In this document: one piece after another, positions 46,040 to 58,421 of the stretch | Layout: each line of letters starts with the position of its first letter | Position numbering within the stretch: the first letter of the stretch is position 1 | The notes under the pieces: generated by a model | Seen by the model: only the letters and a program-made list of their open reading frames with translations | Told to the model about the DNA's origin: nothing | Database searches by the model: none | Source: Nilaparvata lugens | Lineage: Eukaryota > Arthropoda > Insecta > Hemiptera > Delphacidae | Reading direction: 5' to 3' | Assembly (NCBI RefSeq): GCF_014356525.2 | Contig: NC_052504.1 | Coordinates: 57,787,137-57,851,136 of the forward strand | DNA length: 64,000 nucleotides | Translations under genes and position numbers: made by a program

Positions 46040-46935
46040 CAGAATGGGTGAAAAGTCCGAGAACAGCTTAATATCTCATACACAAAGGTAATTTGATTGT
46101 GAGTGTGATTGGGGATCCTACTAAAATTGAGAATACTACTTTACTATGAGTTCAAAAATCTGGTCCGCCATCTTGAATCCGCGCCATATTGAATGCAACT
46201 TAATTTTTTAATAGGAAGGTTGTCATGCGGTACATGACTTCGATACGAAATTCAAAGGAAAAAAGAATGGTGAAAACCGCACATCGATATCTCAAACCGT
46301 TCAGAAGATATTCACATTATATTAATCAATACTATTCAAAGCAGAAAGGAGAAAAAAAGTATCTCATAAAAGAATGTGATTCCAAGGTGGGTGTGATTGG
46401 GGATCCCTCTCAAATTGGAAATACTATTTTACTATGACTGCAAAAATCTGGTCCGCCATCTTGGATCCACCATATTGAATGCAACTTTATTTTTTTAAAT
46501 GAGAAGGTTGTCATGCGATACATGATTTTGATACGAAATTTCAAGAAAAAATGAATTGTGAAAACCACACATCGATATCTCAAACCGTTCAGAAGATATT
46601 CACATTATTAATTATACCACTTATGTATTTCATTTCTGATATGCATGATATTGATAAATAATGTGAATATCTTCTGAACGGTTTGAGATATCGATATGCG
46701 GTTTTCACCATTCTTTTTTCTTGAAATTTCGTATCGAAATCATGTATCGGATGACCATCTTCCTATTAAAAAAAAAAGTTGCATTTAATATGGCGGATCC
46801 AAGATGGCGGACCAAATTTTTGAAGTCATAGTAAAGTAGTATTTTCAATTTTAGTAGGATCCCCAATCACACTCACCATCAAATTACCCTTGTGTATGAT
46901 ATATGAAGCCGTTCGCAGACTTTTCAACCACTCTG
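46040..46935. mobile_element. 896-bp foldback MITE with TA target duplication
   Basis: The ends CAGAATGGGTGAAAAGTC and (reverse) CAGAGTGGTTGAAAAGTC are inverted, and pairing continues for nearly 190 bases through gtgattggggatcctacta. TA flanks both ends (46038-46039 and 46936-46937), and the LINE reading resumes precisely after removing the element and one TA. Inside, a segment with gaaaaccgcacatcgatatc occurs twice in direct orientation (about 46270 and 46560) and once inverted (about 46690). The TA duplication suits a Tc1/mariner-type transposase source. The frame at 46225-46437 is not a gene. Confidence 0.88.
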
Positions 46936-46937
46936 TA

Positions 46938-47446
46938 TGCTGACGATATAAGTTTATTATTATGGTCCAAGAGCGAAATTGATAGAGGTCTATTACGCGC
47001 TATTCCATTCACATATGGCATTGCATTTTGGGGTGATTCTGCGCATGTCAGCCAGATCTTCAAATTGCAGAAATGGGCGTTTCGCGTTATGGTAGGAGAG
47101 TCAATAAGAACTAGTTGCAGACCCTTTTTTAAGCAATTAAAAATTCTCCCACTCCCTAGTTTATATATCTTGGAAGCAATTTGTTCTATAAAAAAATGAG
47201 TCGATGATCAAGAAGTGTTTTATGATACATTCCTATGAGACTAAACACAGACATGTACTCAGGAATGAAACACATCGTACAGCTTCATATGCGAAAGGCG
47301 TAACCAGCGTGGGAATTCGTCTATTCAATGCATTACCTACACATTTAACCTGTCAAACGCTTGAAAAACTGAGAGATCAGTTGAAGACAGAACTGGAAGG
47401 ACAGTGTTTTTCATATGAGTTTTTTAGTTGCTTTAGTTCACTGTGA
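46938..47446 (+). pseudogene. Remainder of the decayed LINE: RT box to C-terminus
   Basis: Directly after the MITE the reading continues with LYADDISLLLWSKSEID, then a deletion, GIAFWGDSAHVSQIFKLQKW and RVMVGESIRTSCRPFFKQLK (to 47199). A C-terminal tail follows at 47204-47446 (HRTASYAKGVTSVGIRLFNA, LPTHL). This tail is inside the 2-kb tandem duplication and is repeated at 49190-49432. Confidence 0.8.
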
Positions 47447-49143
47447 TTTTTCGTAGACCTTTGAGAGTACATGTAACAATCTGTTTTATAAATGAACAAT
47501 TTAAGTTAAATAATTTAAATAATTGACAAGTCCATATATCCCTTTGAGAGGAGGTCAGTGGCTGCTAAATTATCTATCTATATCGCTGCTTCAGTAAATC
47601 AATATCAAAATCAGCTGGTAACTAAGAGTACGAACAGAACGGCCAGGTCGATATGTAGCTATGTAGCTTTCAGTTTAGGTCGAGCTCGCAATCGACCTCT
47701 ATGTAATGAAAAACACATTGTAAAGCATGGGAATGAACAGTACGGCTAAGTCTCGATTTCCGTTCAGCACGGTGACATTCCCTTTTTAATAATCTTCAAC
47801 AGCTGAGTGTCATCGATTAAAACCAAAATCTTCACCGTGACACTCTCGTTCTGTTTGCATCTTACAGCCCAATTCACACAGAAGTGATGTGGCAGTGGCA
47901 TGACGCTGACTTTTTTTCACGTTCACGTTTATATATGTTATATGTATACCATATATACATGGTTTAATGCAAAAATAAGTGGCGTTTTGCCACACCACTT
48001 CTGTTTGTATTGAGCTAATTGAGCTATATTGTTATATGGGAGTTGAAAAGTCAGTGCCTCGTCACTTCTGTGTCAATTGGGCCTGAGGTTAATATGTATA
48101 ATTCTTATTAATGGAACTGATATCTCTGAGAGAATATGAGTTATATTTTCTTTAAAATGTAAACTTTATCGCTTATATTAATAGATTTTCTGTTAGAAGT
48201 TATGACCTATGATAATTCATTATTTTTCATATTCACCAAATCTTATATTTTCTTCTAATATACAAACTACCAAATTTATGAATTTATGTTTTATCTAATA
48301 TTGATATGAAGAAATAAGCGTCATTTCTTTAATATATATTTTTTTTATTCTACTCTAATTCAGCATCCACGAGCATTCCATTCCATTAGTCTGAGTTTAT
48401 TATTTTTTAAGTGCGAGCCATATCCCTCCACACAAGTTTAGTGTCCTTTTAGGATGCACGGTTGAATTCTTGTTGAATTTTCACGTTATTATATTGAATA
48501 TTATGCTTGATAAAGTATTTATTATTTTGTTCGTATCATATTGTTTTTAAAATGAATGAATGAAAAATGGTTTATTATAAAAAAGCCACATTTTTAAACA
48601 TTTGAAATGTAAAATTTACAATAATTTAAACGAATAGTACTCCTCATCTAGAACGATTCTGTGTCTGAGGAGGGTAGGTCATTGACATGCAGCCAATTAA
48701 ATCATTATTATTATCAAAATAATCTAAAATATAAATGGCCAACAGTTTCTTACTCACACACAGACCGACAGGTCCATGTGAATTCAGTTTCAATTATTTT
48801 GTGAAATAGCTTTATCATGGATATAATCTATTTAAAATTAGTACATTTATTGATGATTTATAAATCTGTAATTTTTTGAGCAGCAATAAATTCAGTTCAA
48901 TGGATTATTGTTCCAAGTTTTGTACGTATTGATTTTTGCAGGTGAAAAACGCCAACTTTGAGTTCAATCCTTACTACGCACGAGTTTCAGTTCCTTTCCT
49001 GATGATCGGTGGCAATGAAAAGAAAAGGAGAAGGACAAAAAGAAGGATCCGTGCGGAATGGAGGAGGTAGGACAGGGGGATGCTGGTAATGATGTCGAAG
49101 AAGAAGAAGAGTATGGACTACCTGATGGGGTAAGAGTTGACCA
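47158..49143. repeat. Tandem duplication, first copy (1986 bp)
   Basis: Matches 49144-51133 throughout, with a few substitutions and 1-base indels (about 99 percent identity by eye). The unit starts inside the decayed LINE tail and ends 14 bases after the donor of a coding exon. All junctions share the 8-base word agtttata (47158, 49144, 51134), pointing to microhomology-mediated duplication. About 47460-48940 holds no gene. Confidence 0.93.
48942..49129 (+). pseudogene. Duplicate of the coding exon with 1-base deletion
   Basis: Same acceptor (tttttgcag) and donor (gtaaga from 49130) as the exon at 50931, but 188 instead of 189 bases. One A is missing from the A-run near 49018-49021. Inclusion in the mRNA would shift the frame, alone or together with the intact copy. 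Splice signals look unharmed, so it may act as a poison exon or be skipped. Confidence 0.85.
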
Positions 49144-51133
49144 AGTTTATATATCTTGGAAGCAATTTGTTCTATAAAAAAATGAGTCGATGATCAAGAA
49201 GTGTTTTATGATACATTCCTATGAGACTAAACACAGACATGTACTCAGGAATGAAACACATCGTACAGCTTCATATGCGAAAGGCGTAACCAGCGTGGGA
49301 ATTCGTCTATTCAATGCATTACCTACACATTTAACCTGTCAAACGCTTGAAAAACTGAGAGATCAGTTGAAGACAGAACTGGAAGGACAGTGTTTTTCAT
49401 ATGAGTTTTTTAGTTGCTTTAGTTCACTGTGATTTTTCGTAGACCTTTGAGAGTACATGTAACAATCTGTTTTATAAATGAACAATTTAAGTTAAATAAT
49501 TTAAATAATTGACAAGTCCATATATCCCTTTGAGAGGAGGTCAGTGGCTGCTAAATTATCTATCTATATCGCTGCTTCAGTGGATCAATATCAAAATCAG
49601 CTGGTAACTAAGAGTACGAACAGAACGGCCAGGTCGATATGTAGCTATGTAGCTTTCAGTTTAGGTCGAGCTCGCAATCGACCTCTATGTAATGAAAAAC
49701 ACATTGTAAAGCATGGGAATGAACAGTACGGCTAAGTCTCGATTTCCGTTCAGCACGGTGACATTCCCTTTTTAATAATCTTCAACAGCTGAGTGTCATC
49801 GATTAAAACCAAAATCTTCACCGTGACACTCTCGTTCTGTTTGCATCTTACAGCCCAATTCACACAGAAGTGATGTGGCAGTGGCATGACGCTGACTTTT
49901 TTTCACGTTCACGTTTATATATGTTATATGTATACCATATATACATGGTTTAATGCAAAAATAAGTGGCGTTTTGCCACACCACTTCTGTTTGTATTGAG
50001 CTAATTGAGCTATATTGTTATATGGGAGTTGAAAAGTCAGTGCCTCGTCACTTCTGTGTCAATTGGGCCTGAGGTTAATATGTATAATTCTTATTAATGG
50101 AACTGATATCTCTGAGAGAATATGAGTTATATTTTCTTTAAAATGTAAACTTTATCGCTTATATTAATAGATTTTCTGTTAGACGTTATGACCTATGATA
50201 ATTCATTATTTTTCATATTCACCAAATCTTATATTTTCTTCTAATATACAAACTACCAAATTTATGAATTTATGTTTTATCTAATATTGATATGAAGAAA
50301 TAAGCGTCATTTCTTTAATATATATTTTTTTTATTCTACTCTAATTCAGCATCCACGAGCATTCCATTCCATTAGTCTGAGTTTATTATTTTTTAAGTGC
50401 GAGCCATATCCCTCCACACAAGTTTAGTGTCCTTTTAGGATGCACGGTTGAATTCTTGTTGAATTTTCACGTTATTATATTGAATATTATGCTTGATAAA
50501 GTATTTTATTATTTTGTTCGTATCATATTGTTTTTAAAAATGAATGAATGAAAAATGGTTTATTATAAAAAAGCCACATTTTTAAACATTTGAAATGTAA
50601 AATTTACAATAATTTAAACGAATAGTACTCCTCATCTAGAACGATTCTGTGTCTGAGGAGGGTAGGTCATTGACATGCAGCCAATTAAATCAATTATTAT
50701 TATCAAAATAATCTAAAATATAAATGGCCAACAGTTTCTTACTCACACACAGACCGACAGGTCCATGTGAATTCAGTTTCAATTATTTTGTGAAATAGCT
50801 TTATCATGGATATAATCTATTTAAAATTAGTACATTTATTGATGATTTATAAATCTGTAATTTTTTGAGCAGCAATAAATTCAGTTCAATGGATTATTGT
50901 TCCAAGTTTTGTACGTATTGATTTTTGCAGGTGAAAAACGCCAACTTTGAGTTCAATCCTTACTACGCACGAGTTTCAGTTCCTTTCCTGATGATCGGTG
51001 GCAATGAAAAAGAAAAGGAGAAGGACAAAAAGAAGGATCCGTGCGGAATGGAGGAGGTAGGACAGGGGGATGCTGGTAATGATGTCGAAGAAGAAGAAGA
51101 GTATGGACTACCTGATGGGGTAAGAGTTGACCA
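49144..51133. repeat. Tandem duplication, second copy (1990 bp)
   Basis: Carries the LINE tail (49190-49432), which is foreign to this position, then the intronic stretch and the intact exon. It starts 14 bases after the donor of exon copy 1. Three extra bases relative to copy 1 lie between the LINE tail and the exon, and one more lies inside the exon. Confidence 0.93.
50931..51119 (+). CDS. Coding exon of the unrecognised host gene (exon n-1), intact copy
   Basis: 189 bases, phase 0 at both ends: acceptor tttttgcag (50922-50930), donor gtaaga from 51120. Encodes VKNANFEFNPYYARVSVPFL, then MIGG, a lysine/glutamate run and an acidic EEEEE stretch ending GLPDG. It joins the previous exon (HLD) and the last exon (DKRLGWYG) without frame change. 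The charged segment looks like a disordered linker between two ordered parts. It lies in the second copy of a 2-kb tandem duplication, and the first copy has a frameshift. Confidence 0.8.
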
Positions 51134-52435
51134 AGTTTATAAAAATTACTAAAAAATATCATCTGGTTAGATGTTTACCCCATAATAAATATTTCTAAAA
51201 CAATTAAGATTTATAAATTGAAAACAATTGTTCTGATTAAGGGAAATAGTTGGTTCTTCGTTCACGCTATTATCTTATCAAATATCGTACACGTTAGTCG
51301 ACAGACATGCGCTTTATGTTGAAAAGTGTGATAACTGGAGTCATCTCCGCTATACGCTATACAGAGTGTTTCAGAAGTAGTGTCGAACATTTTAGGGTAT
51401 TGTTCCTGGATGATAGGAGTCTACAAATGTCGTATTTTAAGTGTCCAAAACTCACCGGTTATCCTTATAGCTGCCATTTTGTTTTTTCACTTAAGAATTT
51501 TTATCTCAAGAACAAAATGATGTATTTATCTGAAATTTGGCATGAATATTTATGCTATAAAGACTCAACTTTAAAAAATAAAATAAAAAATTTTGATGTA
51601 AGTTTTCAAAATGGCGGCCATTTTAAATTTTTGATTGCAAATTTCACGAAAACCGTTCAGTTTACAGAAAATTTACAAGAGACAAAAAAGTTAGCAAATT
51701 TCATCAAGATCTCAAGGATACCTCATTTATTAAGATTGGTCAGAGAATAATAAAGAAATTAATTATTTTCGTACAGCATGCATGATCATGAACAAACAAG
51801 ATCATCTGAAAAACATTGTAAAATCAGCTGGATGGCTATGTGGAGCCATACCGAGTTTTAAAGCTTCATCTATATAACTAGCAGGTAACCAGTGCTTCGC
51901 AAAAGACTATTTTAAAACTTGACATAATGACATTTAGAAGAGTGAAAATAGACCTATAAGAATCCTCGGTTGATTAAGAATTTATAAGCAGCATTTTCAA
52001 GTAAATCAGTTCAGTAGTTTAGACGTGATGATCAATTAAAAAAAGAAGTTGGATTTAAAATGGCGGAAAAAATTTGGTTGCAACGGAAAACCTGTTTTTA
52101 TTATTCGAAAAGGATCCCCAATCATACCTATCTTCTAATTTCCCTTTTAAGAGAAATATTCTGCTGCTTCATTACAACAACTGAAAGCATGACAAATAAT
52201 TGAAAACTTGACAAACTGAAAATTTGATATAAACAAATATTAAAGAATTTAAAATAGGTTTATAACCATCCTCGGTTAAGCAAGAATCTATATGCAAAAT
52301 TTCAAGTTAATCAGTCCAGTAGTTCAGACGTGATATGATGCGTCAAACACTATTTTCCTATACTTTACACCTGTATACGTGTATAATCCAGTTCTTTCCT
52401 TTATTATAGTATAGAAGATAATAGATGGATGGATC
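51120..52435. other. Intronic repeats, no gene
   Basis: About 51357 carries TA followed by CAGAGTGTTTCAGAAGTAG, a terminus in the style of TA-targeting MITEs, without a visible partner end. The 147-codon frame at 51307-51750 lies in this repeat. From 51880 (actagcaggtaaccagtgct) a second repeat begins. Inside it a block with ctcggttgattaagaattta and cagtagtttagacgtgat (about 51965-52032) is repeated in direct orientation at about 52272-52338. Confidence 0.5.
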
Positions 52436-53610
52436 ATAATTGTCATTTTACTAAAAGATAGAATAAGTTGAATAGTTTCCCTTTCAGAGGGAGTTTTGAC
52501 AACCCACAAAGCTCATTTTTGATATGACTTTATGCACCCAAGGTGCATTTATGACCTTATTTTTTTGCTCAGCTTGCCAAAATACCCCTCATTACAATAT
52601 TAACATTTTCGACTGACTGTACAGTGAGTCAGTCATTCTATCAGGGCTCGAATAATTTTGAAATTTTAATTAAATAAAAATGGAAGAGAATAATTTCTTT
52701 ATGTAAATATCAAAGCCTTTATTCAAAGACATATTAACTGCATGCATTTTCATATTGCCGATACTGCATTGATGAATATGGATACAGCATTGTTAAATAT
52801 TATGGACATTAACGCCAATTAACAAATCAGCGTTAGTTTAAGGGATTCACTTCTGTTCCACAAAGATCAGTTAGTTTTTAATTCTGATTAAGTTTTCTTG
52901 TTAACTAACCAAGATTTTAACTGTGTCACAATCTGGCAACACTGTAATTTATCTGACAGTGATATTATTAAAATTATTATTGTGAACAGATGGCAAAAAG
53001 GTGAGGTTATGTTATTGAAGCCGTGACTATTCATTACCCATGTGCCATAAAAATGTTCTTTCTGTCACCAGTGTTGTGCTATCTGCAAAAGAACAAGATA
53101 GAAAACTAACATCAAGAATCAGAATCTAATTTTGAATGCTAATATCAGCTAAATACTCTTTTCTATTCTATTAACAGATAAAATTCATTCATATATATTT
53201 AGCTCATACTTTGAATTCTGTCGTTTTTTTACCAAAAACTAATTTTGGAAGACAGCTATCAGTAGGTACCTAATTGGCGTTAGTTTGATTTAATTTCCTG
53301 TGGCATGTTAAATTTTTTTTACGTTGATTAGTTTAATTGGCTTTATTGCATAAAATTTATTTTTTGTGCAACCAAAATGCAATGGTTAGCGCTAATCTCA
53401 ATTAAAGTATAGCATTATTTTATCATGATTAAACGTTAACCGATGTACATGGAACTTGGGGAAAGTTTTTTTCTAAACAGAATTATGTTTTTGAGATAAT
53501 TTCTTTGATGCAGCTGTTTCACATTCACCATAATATTATGCTGAATTTGTGAAAATGAAAATATTTATTAATTATCAAAACAATACTATTATTATATTTA
53601 TTACTAGCAG
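52436..53610 (+). repeat. Direct copy of the foldback arm, split by about 690 bases
   Basis: 52436-52790 matches about 55000-55320 (ttcgactgactgtacagtga, tggaagagaataatt-type blocks), and 53480-53605 matches about 55440-55570 (gagataatttctttgatgca). Between them lie about 690 bases where the other copy has about 120, so this copy holds extra sequence of unknown kind. A cgtgcttcgctacgggg motif follows at about 53620. A common insect repeat end has this form. Confidence 0.75.
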
Positions 53611-53814
53611 TTACCCGTGCTTCGCTACGGGGAACATGACAGAAAAGGATTTTTTTATTGGACTGATATTGGTATTGGCTTCTGATGAATAAAAACTGTA
53701 TGTTGTAAAAAAATTGACATATTATCTTTACTATAAGTCAAACAGGCTTTTCATTTGATAATTGAGTGAATGAGACAGCAATCGGACATCTGAGTCGGGG
53801 GGAAATATATAAAT

Positions 53815-53834
53815 GAATAATAATAATAATAATA
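53815..53834. repeat. (AAT)n microsatellite
   Basis: Short pure run of about six units next to the LINE tail. Confidence 0.8.
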
Positions 53835-53999
53835 CATTTTATTCCCATTAATATACAAATAAGCAATCTAATCAATAAAATTTACACAATACTCAAATAC
53901 AATTTATGAATTTTTTTTACAAATATAAATAAATTTCATTTTTTCGGAAATTAACCTACTCAACTATGGAAAACCCATGTTCTAGAGCAGGTGTAATAG

Positions 54000-54506
54000 T
54001 AATACATTAAGTTTAGAGTGGGGGTGCAAATAACCCCTGAGAAAGTGAGCTTACAAATATTGTTCGAAATTTATGTTTCCTATATTATGCCTTCCCGATG
54101 TTTGATCCAGTTTTTAATGGAGCATTTAAATTTTCTTGAGTTTTCTATTATCTTGATGTGCACAGGAAGTAAATTGTGGTATTTTGGTGCTAGGTGGTTG
54201 AAGTACTGTTGTTGGTATGTTGCCTTCCTAGCCACGTTCGTGATGAGAAGGCTTCTATTCCTTGTGTTATGACAGTGGTTTCTGTTTTGAAAGCTTTCTG
54301 GGTTTTTGTGTAGTCTGCAAATAATTTCTAGGGAGTAGAGTTGTCTTGCGTCCATCACACCAAACCCATTGTAGAGCTGGTCTGACGGATAACGAAGAAA
54401 GTGGCTTCTGCTTGATGATTTTGATTATTAGTTTTTGCACTTTTATAAGGGGGTCGAGGTGAACGTAGTTTGTTCCTCCCCATCCTACAATTTTATAGGT
54501 ACGCAA
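54000..54506 (-). pseudogene. 3' tail of a LINE protein (truncated)
   Basis: Minus-strand frames read KIVGWGGTNYVHLDPLIKVQ and KLIIKIIKQKP (54267-54506), then MDARQLYSLEIICRLHKNPE and NTRNRSLLITNVARKATYQQ (54080-54358). This is the region after the RT thumb in CR1/Jockey-group LINEs. A frameshift separates the two. No RT core is present. Confidence 0.75.
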
Positions 54507-55849
54507 AAACTGAACTAATAATGTGTTTGTCCGTCCATCAGTTCGCTGTGCAGCTCGCCATACAATATTTGGCTATCCATCACAAGTGGAAAACACGCGA
54601 ACATGAATACAGAAGTATGGGCCATTTTTTATTTGATTAAATTCATGTTTTGAACAATTCATTGTTACGAATGACAAATTGATAGGAGCTTATAAATATT
54701 TTCTAATTCAAATGAAATAACTTCTGGAAAAATAATAATTGGATAAATACCAATATTAAATTATTGTTGACCAAGAACTCAGTACATCGACAATTCATTC
54801 AACTAATTCGGTACTGATAAAATTATAATCATTTTTTTATTGATAATCAATTTCATCAACTAATCATAAACTGACAGAAAAAAGTAATTCAATTTCCATG
54901 AATTCAATTAATTTAATTATATAAATCTAAAGTGTAGGTCATATTTTATCTAAATTCACAAAGAGTTCGATTCTTGTTGGTAAGAAATCATTGTTATTTC
55001 ACTAAAAGATAGGATAAAATGAATAGTTGCCCTTCCAGGGGGAGCTTTGACAACCCACAAGACTCATTTTTCATTTACATAAATATCGAAAAAGAGCATA
55101 GGACCTTATTTTTTTGTTCAGCTTGCCAAAATACCCCTCATTTCAATATTAAAATTTTCGACTGACTGTACAGTGAGTCAATCATTCCATCAAGGCTTGA
55201 ATAATTTTGAAATTGTAATTAAATAAAAATGGCAGAAAATAATTATCATGTAAATATCAACACCTTTAATTAAAGACATATTAACTGCATGCGTTTTCAT
55301 ATTGCCGATACAGCATTGATAAAACTGCAGACGTTTATTTAGCAGTCTCAAAAAACTGTTCTAGCTGAAAAATTGATAATCCAAGCCACGTGTAGGCCTA
55401 TACATTGCATCAGGAAAACGAAGTTCCAAACTATGATTTTCCTAAACATATGTTTTTGAGATAATTTCTTTGATGCAGCTGTTTCACATTCACCATTATA
55501 TTATACAGAGTTTATGAAAATAAAATATTTATTGACTACCAAAACAATACTATTATTATATTAATCATAATAATTAATTATCAAAACAATACTTTTATTA
55601 TATTAGTAATAATAATATTATTAAACATATTTATCCATTATCAGAACAATATTATTGAGGTTAAGTGGAATCAGGTAGAAAGCAATAGTAGAACAGATGT
55701 TCTTTTTTGAATTTCTATCATATTATTTTGTTATTTTCAATGATTACAACATATGTTAGAATATCACATGTCAATAAATAAACTATCCCATTTCCATATG
55801 GCGTTCACCTTACCATGTTCATAACCTTACTTAATAGGATCCTTTTTCA

Positions 55850-56290
55850 TCCTTTGAAATCCTTAGAGTCAAAATATCTAAAAATCCGTTCTTAGTGCGC
55901 GTCTAGCATGTTTGAAGAATATTTGTGCAAAGTTTCAAGTCTGTAGGACAATTAGTTTGAGCTGTAGTGTGATTTTACATAAAAATTTTCGAAAAATGCC
56001 CTCTCCTGGACCCCCCTGTGCTCCTGATCGAAATTTTTCTGCATAGATCTAATTTTTTTTCGTAGCTGAACAAAAAAGTTCCTCATGACTTTGCTGTGCA
56101 ATGAGCGGTTAAAAAGTACAAAATTTTGGGGGGGCCCCAGCTCCCTCAGGGGGGCAAATTTCTGAAAATCCTTTCTTAGTGGATGTTTTCAGGCTACCAT
56201 AAACAATTGTGCAAAATTTCAAGTTTTTAGGCTCAGTAGTTTGGGCTGTGGTGTGATTTCAGTCTGTCGGGGCTTAGCCTTTTATAAGTA
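55850..56290. repeat. Repeat blocks with 'gtgcaaa.tttcaag' motif
   Basis: Two related blocks, about 55880-55975 and 56165-56265, each contain a ttgtgcaaagtttcaagtct-like word followed by agtttgagctgtagtgtgat. G-runs and C-runs (ggggggccccagc near 56131) lie between. This resembles the body of a common insect dispersed repeat, but class is uncertain. Confidence 0.5.
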
Positions 56291-56466
56291 TAGAGAAGAA
56301 GATAAAAATATTATCATTTTTATTAAAAATATTTATCAATTATCAAAACAATATTATTGATGTTATTTGGTATCAGGTGGAAAGCATTAATAGAAACAGA
56401 TGTTCCTTTTTTAATTTCGACCATATGATTTGGTGATTTTTTCATGAAATTGTATGTATCATTAAT

Positions 56467-56880
56467 AAAATTTGAACATTGACTCTGAAAAATCTAGAAA
56501 GAATATTAAAATTTGGGCTTTCAGGTGCACGAGATTGATATTTTTAGAATCTATGTACAAAATTTGGAGATCAAGATCATTTTCGTTTTTCCAGTATGCA
56601 ATCCACAAGTTGACATGTTTTGATGCGAACAAATGAACACATGAACAAACGAACACACGAACAAACAAACAAACATAGATACATAGATAAGAGAGAGTAG
56701 GGTTGTGTTTGTTTGTGTGTTTGCATCAAAACTTGTCAACTTGTGGATTGCATACCAGAAAAACAGGTATGATTTAGATCTCCAAATTTTGCACATCGAT
56801 TCTAAAAATATCAGTCTCTGCACCTTGAGCCCGAATTTCAATTTTTCGTCTAGATTTTTCATAATTAATGTTCAAATTTT
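56467..56880. repeat. Palindrome with about 200-bp arms and AACAAACGAACA centre
   Basis: The arms are reverse complements (tttgaacattgactctgaaa against the end near 56860-56880, and atccacaagttgacatgttt against aacttgtcaacttgtggatt). The centre (about 56625-56725) is a (GAACAAAC)n-like simple repeat and its complement. It lies in the middle of the larger foldback. Several overlapping short frames arise only from the palindrome. Confidence 0.8.
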
Positions 56881-57575
56881 ATTTATGGGACATACAATTT
56901 CATATAGCAAATTCACATTCAAATCATATGAAAGAAATTGAAAAAAAACAGCTGTTCTATTATTGCTTTCTACCTGATTCCACCTAACCTCAATAATATT
57001 GTTTTGATAATTGATAAATATTTTTAATAATAATATTAATAATATTATAAAAGTATTGTTTTGATAATTAATAAATATTTTTATTTTTACAAACTCTGTA
57101 TAATAATATGGTGAATATGAAACAGCTGCATCAAAGAAATTATCCCAAAAACATTTGTTTAGAAAAAACATAGTTTTGAAACTTGGTTCTCCTAATGCAA
57201 TGTATAGGCCTACACATGGCATGGATTATTAATTTTTCAGCTAGAACAGTTTTTTGAGACAAAGTGTTAAATAAGCATCTATGGTTTTATCAATGCTGTA
57301 TCGGCAATATGCAGTTAATATGGCTTTGAATAAAGGTGTTGATATTTTTACATAAATAAAATTATTCTCTTCCATTTTTATTTAATTACAATCCCAAAAT
57401 TATTTGAGCCCTGATAGAATGATTGACTCACTGTACAGTCAATAGAAAATTTTAATATTGAAATGAGGGATTTCCCCTGAACGGGAAACTATTCAACTTA
57501 TCCTATCTTTTATTAAAATAACAATGATTTCTGCATTGAATAACATGTTTCTTGCCAACAACAATCGAACTCTTT

Positions 57576-58324
57576 AGCTGCGTTTACACCGGAGTTAATA
57601 ACACGAGTTATTAACAAAAAGTTATTAACTTGACTGAATCGTCAAAAATTTCTCTTGACAAAAGTTAATAACTCATGTTTCTAACAGAAAATTCCTTGTT
57701 TTTAACAAGATCTTGTTATCAATATAATTGACTTTCATATGATTTCGTTTAACGAGAGTATTCATATGATATAACAGCCGGAATAAAAAGCAAAAAATTG
57801 TCTTCAAATTTGAATTGAAACATGTGTGTGATCATTAAAATAATGATCTTCTTCTGATCTAATGTAAATAAATCATAATTCGTTTACACCAGAGTTTAAA
57901 ACAAAAGTTTTCAACATAAGTTAATAACATTTTCTTTTGGCTGCTAGTTTTGTTATCAACAAAAGTTAATAACTTTGTCACGTGTTTTGTCTGCAGCTGT
58001 AGTTATTAAGGAACAGCTGTAGTTGTAGGGTAGGGATGCTGGACGAGGGGGTTGCGAGGAAGATAGTAACCTGTTATTAACAAAAGTTACCGACTCTCGA
58101 TGGATAACAAAAATCTTGTTAATAACAAGGAATTTTCTGTTAAAACATGAGTTATCAACTTTTTTCAAGAGAATTTTCTGTCGATTCAGTCAAGTTGACA
58201 ACTTTCTATTAATAACTCATGTTATCAACTCCGGTGTAAATGCAACTCAACATAATGTTTTTAACTATTGTAATTAACATCAGTTGATAACAAAAATGTT
58301 AAAAACTTGTGTTATTGTGCAGCT
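57576..58324. mobile_element. MITE inserted in the foldback right arm, 749 bp
   Basis: The ends AGCTGCGTTTACACCGGAG and, inverted, AGCTGC at 58319-58324. A second inverted block (ggtgtaaatgca at 58234-58244) pairs with the left end, and a long internal pairing covers aataacaaggaattttctgt. Comparison with the left foldback arm near 54958 gives the empty site as one TTT, and here TTT stands on both sides, so the target duplication is 3 bases. Rich in AGTTAATAAC-type words. No protein. Confidence 0.8.
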
Positions 58325-58421
58325 TTTGTGAATTTAGATATGACCTACACTGAAGATTTATATAACTCTATCAATTAAATACATGGAAATTGAAGTATTT
58401 ATTTCAGTCAGTTTATGGTTA

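Noticed and set aside
47204..47446. Two paralogous small genes (with 49190-49432)
   Set aside because: Both are the same LINE C-terminal tail, present twice only because of the 2-kb tandem duplication.
51307..51750. 147-codon frame as a gene
   Set aside because: Lies in a repeat with a MITE-style terminus (CAGAGTGTTTC) and has biased Lys/Phe/Asn content typical of chance frames in AT-rich repeats.
56625..56725. Short regularly repeated AACAAACGAACA units as a CRISPR-like array
   Set aside because: Units are adjacent with no spacers and sit at the centre of a palindrome in a eukaryotic intron; this is simple repeat.
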